From: Candidatus Wirthbacteria bacterium CG2_30_54_11
GTDB lineage: Bacteria; Patescibacteriota; CG2-30-54-11
NCBI GenBank assembly: GCA_001873755.1
Contig: MNZT01000047.1
Location: 2,422-22,606, forward strand
Reading direction: 5' to 3'
DNA: 20,185 nt
Positions 13,363 to 20,185 of this stretch are shown here, piece by piece (position 1 is the stretch's first letter; every line of letters starts with the position of its first letter). The notes beneath the pieces are model-generated. The model was not told the origin of the DNA, searched no databases, and worked only from the letters and a program-made list of their open reading frames with translations. A program made the translations under genes and the position numbers.

Positions 13363-15004
13363 CCACAAGAACGGGTTTTCGGTCATGGAGGTCCTGGTCG
13401 CGGCTGCGATGCTAGGTGTTTCGCTCGTCGGTATATGGTCCATCTTCATATTCTCTACCACGCAGGTGGCGGTAGCGAGAGCGCGCACCGTCGCCAATAA
13501 TATCGCGAACGAACAGATCGAGATCATGCGCAACATGCCGTATGAGGATATCGGTACCACGACAGGATTTCCCCACGGGGATATCCCGGCGACGCAGACC
13601 ATTACCCGGAACGGACTCGGGTTTTCGGTGCAGACCTATGTCCGCTACTTTGACAGCGCCGCCGATGGTACGGTCTCGGCTTCTTCTACCGGAAAACATG
13701 TGCATTTCCTCTGGGGCGGGTGCGGCTGGGAGCCGACAGAAGCGCAGATCCTCAGGCTGGATTTCTATAACGACAGCATCGTCGTAGATCTGGATTTCCA
13801 GAATTATTATCATGGCAATAATTTCAACTGGTCGGGCAGTGTGACCGTAGACGGTGAGGACCAGCATTTTCATCTGACGGCACAGGGCAATGATCCCTGT
13901 CCTACCCTCAGCCTACAGACGCAGAACGTCGAGGCGCCATTTCGACTGTATGTAGACGGTGTATTGATAGTTACCTATACCGGACCGGACGTCTTCACTC
14001 CGGGCGCAGGGGTAACGTATACGATCATCGGCCAGGGAGCTGTGGTTCCGGCTGATCTCTATCCGAACGATTATCTCCATGCCGAAGTCCAGGTCTGCTG
14101 GACCAGGTATCAGTGCCCCGTGGCTGTAGTCATGAGCACCTTCATCGCTCAGAAAGGGGCGGAGACTGCTTCGGACACCGGAGTTTTAAAGATAGAGGTA
14201 CTCAATGCTGACGGACAGGGGATAGTGGGGGCCAATATCCATATCGAGAACAGTGGGGTGGGGCTTTCTCCCATCGATGAGGTGACCGATATCAACGGTT
14301 TGCGTGTCATCCCCATCCTCACTCCGGACGTCGAGGGGTACGAGGTCACGGTGACCAAGAGCGGGTATTCGACTGACCGCACTCTGGCGGCGACTCCCCA
14401 GAATCCGCATCCGACCCAGCCTCATCTCACCGTTCAGGCGGCTACGATTTCAGAGCCTACCTTTGCCATCGATCTGGTGAGCCAGCTTCACATCGATGTG
14501 ATCAAAATGGATGATACGGCGGGGGATGGCATACAGGTCACAGTCACTGGAGGGAAGACTATTGGTGTGACACCCACGGTGTACAAATATCCAGACACGA
14601 ATTTCATCGCAAACTCGGCCGGGAGAGTGGAGTTGACCGATATCGAATGGGATACCTATACACTGGTGGCTGATCTTCCGACCGGTGACAGCACGAAGAC
14701 AGTGACAGTTTCTCCGGGAACCGATGAGACTATCGTCATCAGCCCGCACACGCTCAGGGTGACGGTACGGGACAATGCCGGTTCGCAGCCGGTGCAGGAG
14801 GGCGCCAGCGTACTGTTGACCTACGACAATGACGGTTCGTCCACGACGCTCCTCACTGACAGCTCAGGCAGGGCAGACTTCTCCTCGCTCAGGACCGGAG
14901 CGTACAGCATTGACACCTCACTGAGCAGCTATATTTCTCAGCATACCGATATCACAGTCACGACCGGATCCAATTCCCAGACCATCTATCTGATACACAA
15001 CTAG
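13349..15004 (+). CDS. Prepilin-like protein with carboxypeptidase-regulatory-like repeats
   Basis: This 551-residue type IV pilin-like protein has a class III-style N-terminus. A short basic leader ends at Gly9, followed by FSVMEVLVAAAMLGVSLVGI with Glu at position +5, the signature for PilD-type processing and methylation. The long helix continues to about residue 62 (NEQIEIMRNMPYEDIG). Residues about 113-236 look like an inserted beta-rich domain with cysteines and YVDGVLIVTY. From about 279 there are carboxypeptidase-regulatory-like or Ig-like beta domains (GVLKIEVLNADGQGIVGANI; QLHIDVIKMDDT; LRVTVRDNAGSQPVQEG). It is probably a minor or tip pilin with an adhesive exposed part. The ribosome site GAGG (13338-13342) lies inside the Nudix gene. 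The next gene follows after 2 bp. Confidence 0.87.
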   Translation: MSERNHKNGFSVMEVLVAAAMLGVSLVGIWSIFIFSTTQVAVARARTVANNIANEQIEIMRNMPYEDIGTTTGFPHGDIPATQTITRNGLGFSVQTYVRYFDSAADGTVSASSTGKHVHFLWGGCGWEPTEAQILRLDFYNDSIVVDLDFQNYYHGNNFNWSGSVTVDGEDQHFHLTAQGNDPCPTLSLQTQNVEAPFRLYVDGVLIVTYTGPDVFTPGAGVTYTIIGQGAVVPADLYPNDYLHAEVQVCWTRYQCPVAVVMSTFIAQKGAETASDTGVLKIEVLNADGQGIVGANIHIENSGVGLSPIDEVTDINGLRVIPILTPDVEGYEVTVTKSGYSTDRTLAATPQNPHPTQPHLTVQAATISEPTFAIDLVSQLHIDVIKMDDTAGDGIQVTVTGGKTIGVTPTVYKYPDTNFIANSAGRVELTDIEWDTYTLVADLPTGDSTKTVTVSPGTDETIVISPHTLRVTVRDNAGSQPVQEGASVLLTYDNDGSSTTLLTDSSGRADFSSLRTGAYSIDTSLSSYISQHTDITVTTGSNSQTIYLIHN

Positions 15005-15006
15005 CC

Positions 15007-15645
15007 ATGATGTATTTCACTTCGCCCAAGTCACACTATCTGCGAGATAGATCCGGGATGACCCTGATCGAGACTTTGATCGTGACCGCACTTTTCACGA
15101 TGCTGCTCGTGGTGATCTTGAATTTTATCAATGCCGGCATCAAACTGAACGGCAGAGCCCTGGGCAGTATCGCCAATCAGCGGGTCGCGCGATCCGCACT
15201 GGATAAAATGAACCGGGAGATCAGAGAGGCCGCGACCGGAGCCAATAATGAATACCCGCTGGTGACCTGCGGGTCTCTGGAGATCACTTTTTTCAGTGAC
15301 TATGATCTGGATGACGTGAAGGAGCGAGTCCGGTACTTCGTCCAGGACCAAAAGCTCATGCGCGGCATCATCGAGCCGACCGGGTCTCCCTTGACGTATG
15401 TAGCGGACAACGAGGTGGTGAAGACAGCTTTTGGCGACATATTGAACGACAGCAGCTATGTTCTGTTCAAGTATTACAACAGCTCGTACGCGGGTACCGG
15501 CAGCTCACTTGGTTCCCCGGTTTCCTGTTCGGTCGTGCGCTTGGTGGAAATAGCGTTCAAGGTGGATACGGTGATTGAAATGCAGCCGGGAGCTTTTTAC
15601 CTCACCTCAAAAGTCCAGCTCAGAAATCTGAAAAGTAATCTATAA
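15007..15645 (+). CDS. PulJ/PilW-like prepilin
   Basis: This 212-residue minor pseudopilin candidate has a leader ending at Gly17 (LRDRSG) and the mature N-terminus MTLIETLIVTALFTMLLVVI, with Glu at +5. The helix continues through ANQRVARSALDKMNREIREA. The beta-rich remainder (ITFFSDYDLDDVKERVRYFV, then MRGIIEPTGSP) resembles PulJ/PilW-type proteins that help start pilus assembly. It lies 2 bp after the previous pilin gene, so the two are co-translated. A second ATG directly follows the first, so the start is uncertain by one codon. Confidence 0.88.
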   Translation: MMYFTSPKSHYLRDRSGMTLIETLIVTALFTMLLVVILNFINAGIKLNGRALGSIANQRVARSALDKMNREIREAATGANNEYPLVTCGSLEITFFSDYDLDDVKERVRYFVQDQKLMRGIIEPTGSPLTYVADNEVVKTAFGDILNDSSYVLFKYYNSSYAGTGSSLGSPVSCSVVRLVEIAFKVDTVIEMQPGAFYLTSKVQLRNLKSNL

Positions 15646-15668
15646 ATTCTAATCCGCCGGGCAGCATC

Positions 15669-17069
15669 ATGGAAAAAACAGAAAAAAAAGAACAGGGATA
15701 CGTCGTCTTCGTGGCACTGGCAGTCGTGGCTCTGCTCCTCGTACTGGTCGCCGGACTGGTAAAAAGTGTCAAGAATGAAAACTGGTTTTCCCATCAGGAA
15801 AAGGACTCTCTTTTGAGCCTGCAGATCGCGGAATCCGGGCTCAATTACTACATGTGGTATCTGAACCACAATCCGACTGATTATCAGGACGGCACCGGCG
15901 AGGCGGGTCCGTACACCCATGATTTCGAAGATACTTATGGTAATGTAATCGGCAGATTCGTACTGGAAATCACTCCTCCGGCTGACGGTTCGACCATAGC
16001 GAACGTGCGGGCGACCGGTATCACCGCCAGAGATACTTCGCCCGAGCGCACCCTGGAGGCACAGATAGGGGTCACCAGTCTCGCCAAGTATGCCTTTCTC
16101 ACCGCCAGCGATGTCTGGATCGGTTCGACCGAAACAGTCGACGGCAAGATGCACAGCAATGGCGGTATCAGATTTGACGGTACCTGCAATGACCTGATCA
16201 CCAGTTTTAAGGAGACCTATACCTGTCTGCCCATGCATGGATGCAATAATCTCACCAAGCCGGGAGTCTGGGGAGCAGGCGGACCGACGAGCTTTTGGCA
16301 GGTCGGCCTGTCAGAGATCGATTTCGACCAGATCAGCGGCGATCTGTCTGACCTGGAAGATCTGGCTGTGGCCAATGGAATATGGATTGATACCAGCAAC
16401 AAGTATGGATATCATCTGATCCTCAGGTCAAATAATACCGCGACTGCGGCCGACGACACGGTCGATGTGTACAAGGTTACCAAGGTGTATACCCATACCG
16501 GATGGACCGTCGAAGATGGCTATAAGAACTACGGTGATGATATCCAGACGGAGAGCTTCCTCCAGTCATACAATATGCCGGCAAATGGTGTCATATACAT
16601 TGATGACAAGGTCTGGGTGGAAGGTGCGACCAGTAGTCGGGTAGTCATCGCAGCGGCGCATTTTCCGGAGTCTTCCAGCACCTATCGCTCCATCATCCTC
16701 CACGATGACCTGCAGTACTACCAGGAAGACGGAAATTCTGTAATCGCTCTGATCGCGCAGGGCGATGTCCGGGCCTCGTACTATGCGCCGAACGATCTCG
16801 AAGTGGACGCCGTCCTGCTCGCCCAGCGGGGAAAAGTAATCCGTCCTGAGTATGGCGGGTCGATCAAGAATTCCATCCGGATCTATGGCAGCATCATCAG
16901 CAGCCAAGTGTGGACCTGGAGCTGGGTGGACGGTAATGACAACATCGTCGACGGCTATCGGTACACCACCTCGGTCTACGACCCGCATCTGCTGTATTCT
17001 CCGCCACCGTATTTTCCGACCACGGGCCAGTACGAAATATTGAAATGGGAAGAAGTCCTGCCACAGTAG
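15669..17069 (+). CDS. PilX-like pilus assembly protein
   Basis: This 466-residue protein has a basic N-terminus and one hydrophobic helix (GYVVFVALAVVALLLVLVAG, about 10-29). It lacks the +5 glutamate of true pilins, which fits PilX/GspK-type N-termini. The motif SLQIAESGLNYYMWYL (about 51-66) is the family hallmark. The large exposed part includes a segment WIGSTETVDGKMHSNGG that starts a beta-solenoid-like region (HSNGGIRFDG...VIYIDDKVWVEG...VIALIAQGDV). Proteins of this type are usually encoded last in minor-pilin operons, as here. The gene starts 23 bp after the PulJ-like gene and ends only four bases before the end of the convergent Nudix gene; no terminator is visible between them. Confidence 0.85.
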   Translation: MEKTEKKEQGYVVFVALAVVALLLVLVAGLVKSVKNENWFSHQEKDSLLSLQIAESGLNYYMWYLNHNPTDYQDGTGEAGPYTHDFEDTYGNVIGRFVLEITPPADGSTIANVRATGITARDTSPERTLEAQIGVTSLAKYAFLTASDVWIGSTETVDGKMHSNGGIRFDGTCNDLITSFKETYTCLPMHGCNNLTKPGVWGAGGPTSFWQVGLSEIDFDQISGDLSDLEDLAVANGIWIDTSNKYGYHLILRSNNTATAADDTVDVYKVTKVYTHTGWTVEDGYKNYGDDIQTESFLQSYNMPANGVIYIDDKVWVEGATSSRVVIAAAHFPESSSTYRSIILHDDLQYYQEDGNSVIALIAQGDVRASYYAPNDLEVDAVLLAQRGKVIRPEYGGSIKNSIRIYGSIISSQVWTWSWVDGNDNIVDGYRYTTSVYDPHLLYSPPPYFPTTGQYEILKWEEVLPQ

Positions 17070-17073
17070 CTCC

Positions 17074-17532
17074 CTATCGGGGGATCCGGGCTACAGCCTG
17101 CTGAACGAGATCGCGATCCCTGGGAAATGACAGCCTGTGGATCGCTTCTATGAAAGGCAGCCAGGCTACTTCGTCTATTTCCTCCAGCTGGATGACGCCG
17201 GAATCCTCTACCATCTCCATGAGGAAATAGTCGACCAGTTTCTCGATAAGTTTTTTCGCCTTTTTGTCGCGGAATCGGTAGGTGGAAGAACCAATGTGCG
17301 TGACAATACGGGCGATGATGCCGGTTTCCTCCCTGACTTCGCGCAGCGCTGCCTGCTCTGCGGTTTCGCCCTCTTCGAGGTGGCCCTTGGGCAGGGTCCA
17401 GTCTTTGTGATAGTCGCGGTAGGTGATGGCGATGAGGATGAGGTCTCCCGCCCTCTTGTACACAATGCCGCCGGCCGAATGTTCCAGGCTGACTTCAGGT
17501 TTACCTTTTACGGTTGCTTTTTTCTCTGTCAT
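17074..17532 (-). CDS. Nudix hydrolase (Ap4A-hydrolase-like)
   Basis: This 152-residue protein has a complete Nudix box (GHLEEGE...REVREETGI) after the segment SAGGIVYKR...DWTLPKG, the arrangement found in diadenosine polyphosphate hydrolase-like and MutT-like enzymes. It probably cleaves a nucleotide by-product; the substrate is unknown. The start is set at ATG 17532, which forms an ATGA overlap with the stop of the upstream inositol-monophosphatase-like gene and indicates translational coupling. The same frame stays open for 61 further codons upstream, but those are only the out-of-frame reading of the neighbouring gene. Confidence 0.9.
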   Translation of the reverse strand: MTEKKATVKGKPEVSLEHSAGGIVYKRAGDLILIAITYRDYHKDWTLPKGHLEEGETAEQAALREVREETGIIARIVTHIGSSTYRFRDKKAKKLIEKLVDYFLMEMVEDSGVIQLEEIDEVAWLPFIEAIHRLSFPRDRDLVQQAVARIPR

Positions 17533-18401
17533 GCATGTGCTTTCGTGAGAGGGAAAATGTGTGCGTGCAGGAGAGGATGGGCGGCGAGAAAGTTCGTTGA
17601 TCTGAGCGTCACCGCATTCCCATCCAGGTCGGTGACGCGGGCTCCGGCTTCGGAGGCGATGAGGCTGCCGGCAGCCAGATCCCAGGCTTTGCAGTGCGTG
17701 ACATAGCTCAGACACCCGGGCAGCGAGGCGACCAGGGCGAGGTCGGTCGCCGCCGAACCCAGAAGCCGATAGTGGGAGATATGGGGCAGCAGTTCATAGA
17801 GAGAGCGATGAGTTTCCTGTCCCGTTTCCAGGGTACTGAGCGGTAGTTCGGCGAGCAGAGTGAGCCGTTCATGTTCATTGGTCCTCACCTGGAGCGGGTG
17901 TCCGTTCTTGTACGCTCCCAGTCCTCGTTCTGCCAGATAGAGGTCTCTATACACCGGGGTATAGATCGCCCCGATCAGCGCGGTATCCCCCTGCCAGAGC
18001 GCGATGGAGGTGCAGAAGGTCGGCAGCCCGACCGAGAAGTTGTTGGTCCCGTCCAGAGGGTCGATGACCCAGACCATATCGTCCGGACCGAAGGTGTCTT
18101 TGACCGTTTCCTCGGAAAGAATCTTGTGCTCAGGGAAGGCTTTGCGGATCCTGCCGGCGAGTATTTTTTCCACCTTCAGGTCTGCTTCGGTCACCACGTC
18201 ATTTTTCTTCTTGAGTGTGGTTTTGGGAGAATTGCCAAAATAGGACATCAGGATGTCGCCGGCATTGAGCGCCAGGCTTTCGACAAAAGCACGCCGTCTT
18301 TGACGAGCCTCCGCTTTGCGAGACTCCCGCTTCGCCGACTCAGCGAGGCGAGCGTCCCGGGGACGGTCGCTGCCGGCGGGGAGGTCTTTTTCTTTTTCCA
18401 T
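17529..18401 (-). CDS. Inositol monophosphatase family protein
   Basis: This 290-residue Mg2+-dependent phosphatase of the FIG superfamily has the metal-binding motif WVIDPLDGTNNF (Asp114 and Asp117), an upstream acidic pair SEE (96-98, usually GEE), the early DVVTEAD motif (68-74) and the C-terminal motif AWDLAAG with Asp241. Substrates of the family include inositol-1-phosphate, fructose-1,6-bisphosphate and PAP; which applies here cannot be decided. The first 37 residues (many Arg, Lys, Glu, Asp) are an unusual charged extension before the normal start of the fold (AFVESLALNAGDILMSYFG). Its codons contain CTCGCCTCGCTGAG, similar to the arms of the family 1 repeats. An internal start is possible but no better ribosome site stands out. 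Confidence 0.92.
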   Translation of the reverse strand: MEKEKDLPAGSDRPRDARLAESAKRESRKAEARQRRRAFVESLALNAGDILMSYFGNSPKTTLKKKNDVVTEADLKVEKILAGRIRKAFPEHKILSEETVKDTFGPDDMVWVIDPLDGTNNFSVGLPTFCTSIALWQGDTALIGAIYTPVYRDLYLAERGLGAYKNGHPLQVRTNEHERLTLLAELPLSTLETGQETHRSLYELLPHISHYRLLGSAATDLALVASLPGCLSYVTHCKAWDLAAGSLIASEAGARVTDLDGNAVTLRSTNFLAAHPLLHAHIFPLTKAHA

Positions 18402-18433
18402 GTCTGTTCCGTTTCGGGTCTAGCTACCTGTAC

Positions 18434-18462
18434 AGTATAATGGGTCAGGCAGGTTTGGACAA
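18434..18462 (-). promoter_or_regulatory. Promoter of the phosphatase-Nudix operon
   Basis: Read on the minus strand, TTGTCC (18462-18457), a 17-bp spacer and TATACT (18439-18434) precede the start codon at 18401. The -10 box overlaps that of the divergent promoter. Confidence 0.5.
18436..18441 (+). promoter_or_regulatory. -10 box of the thiamine pyrophosphokinase gene
   Basis: A perfect TATAAT is preceded by the palindrome CTGTACAG (18428-18435) and lies 40 bp before the GTG start. The matching -35 region is weak (TTTCGG near 18412). Confidence 0.48.
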
Positions 18463-18480
18463 TGTTTGCGGAGGTGTACG

Positions 18481-19149
18481 GTGGAAAAAGCGGCGAGATC
18501 CTGTCTGGTTTTTTTGAATGGGAAGTACGATCTCTCAAATATGCGGTACTATCTCGATGAGATCAGGAATGCCGGAACAGAGGCGAGAGTTATTGCTGTG
18601 GATGGCGGTTTGAGAATATTTGACCATTTGAGACTGGTTCCGGATCTGATCGTCGGCGATCTGGATTCGGTGGAAAACGAGATTCTGTCCCGGTTCGCTG
18701 ACGTCCCGAGGCGGCAGTTCGACCGGGACAAGGATCTCACGGATGGTGAGCTGGCGGTCAGGATCGTTCTGGAAGAGGACGCCGGGGCGGTCAGTCTCTA
18801 CGGATGGGAGGCAAAGGAGGGAGAGGTCGATCATATGTTCGGCAATGCGCTGCTTTTGTTCCTGGGGACCAACCTGACGCTCCGCAGTCCCGGGATCGAG
18901 GTCAGGGCTGCTGCGGACAGTGGTGTCTTTTTTTCGGGTGTGGTCGGTGACCGTCTATCCGTGGTCCCGCTGTCCTGCCAGATAGAGGTGAAATACCGGG
19001 GCTGCCGGTTCCCTCTGATCGAAGGCGAGGTCGTCACTTCAGCCTTTGGCGAAACCCGGACCCTGCGCAACGAATTCATGAAGACGCAGGTGGAAGTGCA
19101 GATCAAAGGCAAGGCACTGGTCATCCATCAGGCTTTCCAGAGACCGTGA
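18481..19149 (+). CDS. thiN: Thiamine pyrophosphokinase
   Basis: This 222-residue enzyme transfers pyrophosphate from ATP to thiamine to give thiamine diphosphate. Typical marks are AVDGGLR followed by PDLIVGDLDSVE (the ATP/Mg2+ motif), RDKDLTDGELAV, and EGEVDHMFGNALLL, which replaces the usual GRxDHxLAN motif. The C-terminal half is the beta-rich thiamine-binding domain. The start is GTG 18481, because GGAGGT (18470-18475) lies five bases upstream; the TTG at 18466 precedes the ribosome site. Having this enzyme without other thiamine genes in view suggests salvage of thiamine. The end overlaps the convergent desulfoferrodoxin gene by 22 bp. Confidence 0.88.
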   Translation: MEKAARSCLVFLNGKYDLSNMRYYLDEIRNAGTEARVIAVDGGLRIFDHLRLVPDLIVGDLDSVENEILSRFADVPRRQFDRDKDLTDGELAVRIVLEEDAGAVSLYGWEAKEGEVDHMFGNALLLFLGTNLTLRSPGIEVRAAADSGVFFSGVVGDRLSVVPLSCQIEVKYRGCRFPLIEGEVVTSAFGETRTLRNEFMKTQVEVQIKGKALVIHQAFQRP

Positions 19150-19502
19150 AGATTACAGTAGGCGCGGACTTCGAAACTCTGCGCCGTGGTCACAAACGAG
19201 GCTTCCGGCGCCTGGCCGGGGGAGAGGTACGCCCGCTGGGTCTTGCCGTCCGCAATGACCTCGATCCATTCGATGAAGTGTTTTCCCTCCATCGGATGAG
19301 GAACCGAGCCGACTTTGACCATGATGCCGTCCGTCGTCGTCTCGATGACCGGGATATGCTTTTCCTGACTGGCTTCCACGGTGTTGGCATCGAGCAGCAC
19401 CATCTGCTGGCCGCAGCAGACCAGGGTGCCACCACCGGCATGGATCAGTTCGGCCATGTTGCCGCAGATAGAACATTTGTAGACTGGCTTGAATTCTGCC
19501 AT
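19128..19502 (-). CDS. dfx: Desulfoferrodoxin (superoxide reductase, two iron centres)
   Basis: This 124-residue protein reduces superoxide to hydrogen peroxide without producing oxygen, a defence typical of anaerobes. The N-terminal desulforedoxin domain has Cys10, Cys13, Cys29 and Cys30 for the Fe(SCys)4 centre. The catalytic domain has the expected ligands His49, His69, His75, Cys116 and His119, with Glu47 and Lys48 of the EKH motif involved in catalysis. Length and ligand spacing match two-centre enzymes exactly. The start follows GAGGTG on the minus strand. The gene is convergent with, and overlaps, thiamine pyrophosphokinase. Its predicted promoter overlaps the nitroreductase promoter, which suggests joint redox control, although no regulator site is proven. 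Confidence 0.96.
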   Translation of the reverse strand: MAEFKPVYKCSICGNMAELIHAGGGTLVCCGQQMVLLDANTVEASQEKHIPVIETTTDGIMVKVGSVPHPMEGKHFIEWIEVIADGKTQRAYLSPGQAPEASFVTTAQSFEVRAYCNLHGLWKA

Positions 19503-19514
19503 AGTGCACCTCGT

Positions 19515-19543
19515 TTGATAGGAAGGGTAAACACCAGTATTAT
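19515..19543 (+). promoter_or_regulatory. Promoter of the nitroreductase gene
   Basis: TTGATA (19515-19520), a 17-bp spacer and TATTAT (19538-19543) give a good sigma-70 match, 38 bp before the ATG. Confidence 0.62.
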
Positions 19544-19568
19544 GGAGCCGCTTTTATCTACAGGTCAA
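19539..19568 (-). promoter_or_regulatory. Promoter of the desulfoferrodoxin gene
   Basis: On the minus strand TTGACC (19568-19563), an 18-bp spacer and CATAAT (19544-19539) precede the start at 19502. The -10 boxes of the two divergent promoters share the same bases, so the polymerases would compete. Confidence 0.55.
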
Positions 19569-19581
19569 GTGAGGAGATCGT

Positions 19582-20091
19582 ATGGACGCCGTATTCACAC
19601 GCCGAAGTATTCGTTCCTACACCGATGAGCCGGTCAGCGACGACCAGATAGAGCACATCCTCAGGGCAGGCATGGCAGCGCCGTCTGCGAATAATCAGCA
19701 GCCCTGGCATTTCGTGGTCATCACCGACCGGGAGCTGCTGAGATCGATCGCTTCCACGCATCCTCATGCCAAAATGGCCGCCGGGGCTGCAGCAGCCATC
19801 CTTGTCTGTGGTAATTCCTCGGTGGGGAAGACGCCGGGATTCTGGATCCAGGATTGCTCGGCTGCCGTAGAGAACATGCTGATCGAGATACAGGACTTGG
19901 AACTTGGGGCGGTCTGGTGCGGGGTGTATCCAAAGGAAGACCTGGTGCGTGAAATGCGGAGGCTGGTCAGCGTCCCGGAGCCGTACGTTCCGTTCGCTTT
20001 GATACCGCTGGGTCATCCGGCAGAGACCAAAAGGCCGTCGAATCGGTATGATGGCAAAAGGGTGCACAGGGACCGGTGGGGAAAGCAGTAA
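19582..20091 (+). CDS. FMN-dependent nitroreductase family protein
   Basis: This 169-residue protein belongs to the nitroreductase/FMN reductase superfamily, which reduces nitro compounds, quinones or flavins with NAD(P)H. Family marks are TRRSIRSYTDEPVSDDQIEH (6-25; FMN phosphate contacts), APSANNQQPWHFVVI (about 33-47) and LELGAVWCGVYP with the glycine-rich FMN site. It is short but complete for the compact subgroup that also has C-terminal SNRYDGKRVH. The start ATG follows GAGGAG. Divergent neighbour of desulfoferrodoxin, it probably takes part in redox defence. The TAA stop is the first unit of a heptamer tandem array. Confidence 0.93.
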   Translation: MDAVFTRRSIRSYTDEPVSDDQIEHILRAGMAAPSANNQQPWHFVVITDRELLRSIASTHPHAKMAAGAAAAILVCGNSSVGKTPGFWIQDCSAAVENMLIEIQDLELGAVWCGVYPKEDLVREMRRLVSVPEPYVPFALIPLGHPAETKRPSNRYDGKRVHRDRWGKQ

Positions 20092-20185
20092 CCAGTAACC
20101 AGTAACCAGTAACCAGTAACCAGTAACCAGTAACCAGTAAGCAGTAACCAGTAACCAGTAACCAGTAACCAGTAACCAGTAACCA
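20086..20185. repeat. 7-bp tandem array (CAGTAAC)n
   Basis: About 14 units of CAGTAAC run from 20086 to the window end and continue beyond it. One unit differs (C to G at 20141). The first unit contains the nitroreductase TAA stop. Since 7 is not a multiple of 3, every frame meets a TAA. From memory, similar heptamer arrays (STRR type) occur in other bacteria. Confidence 0.95.

Noticed and set aside
17533..17715. 61-codon upstream extension of the second Nudix protein
   Set aside because: It is the out-of-frame reading of the inositol-monophosphatase-like gene. The ATGA overlap gives a better start.
1..20185. Insertion sequence, integrase, tRNA or rRNA gene
   Set aside because: No transposase or integrase reading frame and no recognisable tRNA or rRNA sequence was seen on either strand by eye; a covariance search was not possible.

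Overview
Organism. The window has a moderately high GC content and is densely coded. It reads with the standard code: TGA is used as a stop, for example at the ends of mnmE and a RelE-type toxin gene. From memory of protein families, the type IV pilin-like cluster at 13349-17069 looks most like candidate-phylum (Patescibacteria/CPR) genomes. It contains a prepilin with carboxypeptidase-regulatory-like repeats, a PulJ-like prepilin and a PilX-like protein. The translin-family gene at 5791 fits an under-sampled lineage too. This placement is an inference; no rRNA or other strong phylogenetic marker is present.

Layout. Bases 1-4200 are dominated by a compound palindromic repeat, called family 1 here (blocks A-E). 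It fills every junction between successive genes or modules: block A, toxin-antitoxin pair 1, block B, toxin-antitoxin pair 2, block C, mnmE, block D, a DUF559 endonuclease-like gene, block E, an O-antigen-ligase-like gene. Related palindromes also sit inside the reading frames of mnmE and the ligase. Bases 4208-9060 hold the ligase, a TRAX/translin-like ribonuclease candidate and a PcrA/UvrD helicase that ends at a strong intrinsic terminator. Bases 9085-12737 hold a 1120-residue surface protein with an HEWTH zinc-protease motif and a C-terminal membrane anchor, lying between two 74-bp direct copies of a second repeat family.

Bases 12880-17069 form an apparent operon: Nudix hydrolase, prepilin with adhesin-like domains, PulJ-like prepilin, PilX-like protein. 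On the minus strand follow an inositol-monophosphatase-family protein and a second Nudix hydrolase with an ATGA overlap. A thiamine pyrophosphokinase diverges from these. Then come a desulfoferrodoxin (superoxide reductase, minus) and a divergent FMN nitroreductase, whose predicted promoters overlap. The window ends in a 7-bp tandem array that starts at the nitroreductase stop codon.

How the genes fit together. The chromosome appears heavily colonised by at least four families of short palindromic elements that end genes, intrude into genes and lie just upstream of promoters. Both toxin-antitoxin pairs and the DUF559 gene are packaged between copies of family 1. The pilin cluster and the large protein point to surface attachment. 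Desulfoferrodoxin and nitroreductase indicate handling of oxygen or redox stress by an anaerobic or microaerophilic cell. The two most interesting items are the family 1 compound repeat with its candidate partner genes, and the bacterial TRAX-like protein that keeps all four acidic catalytic positions.
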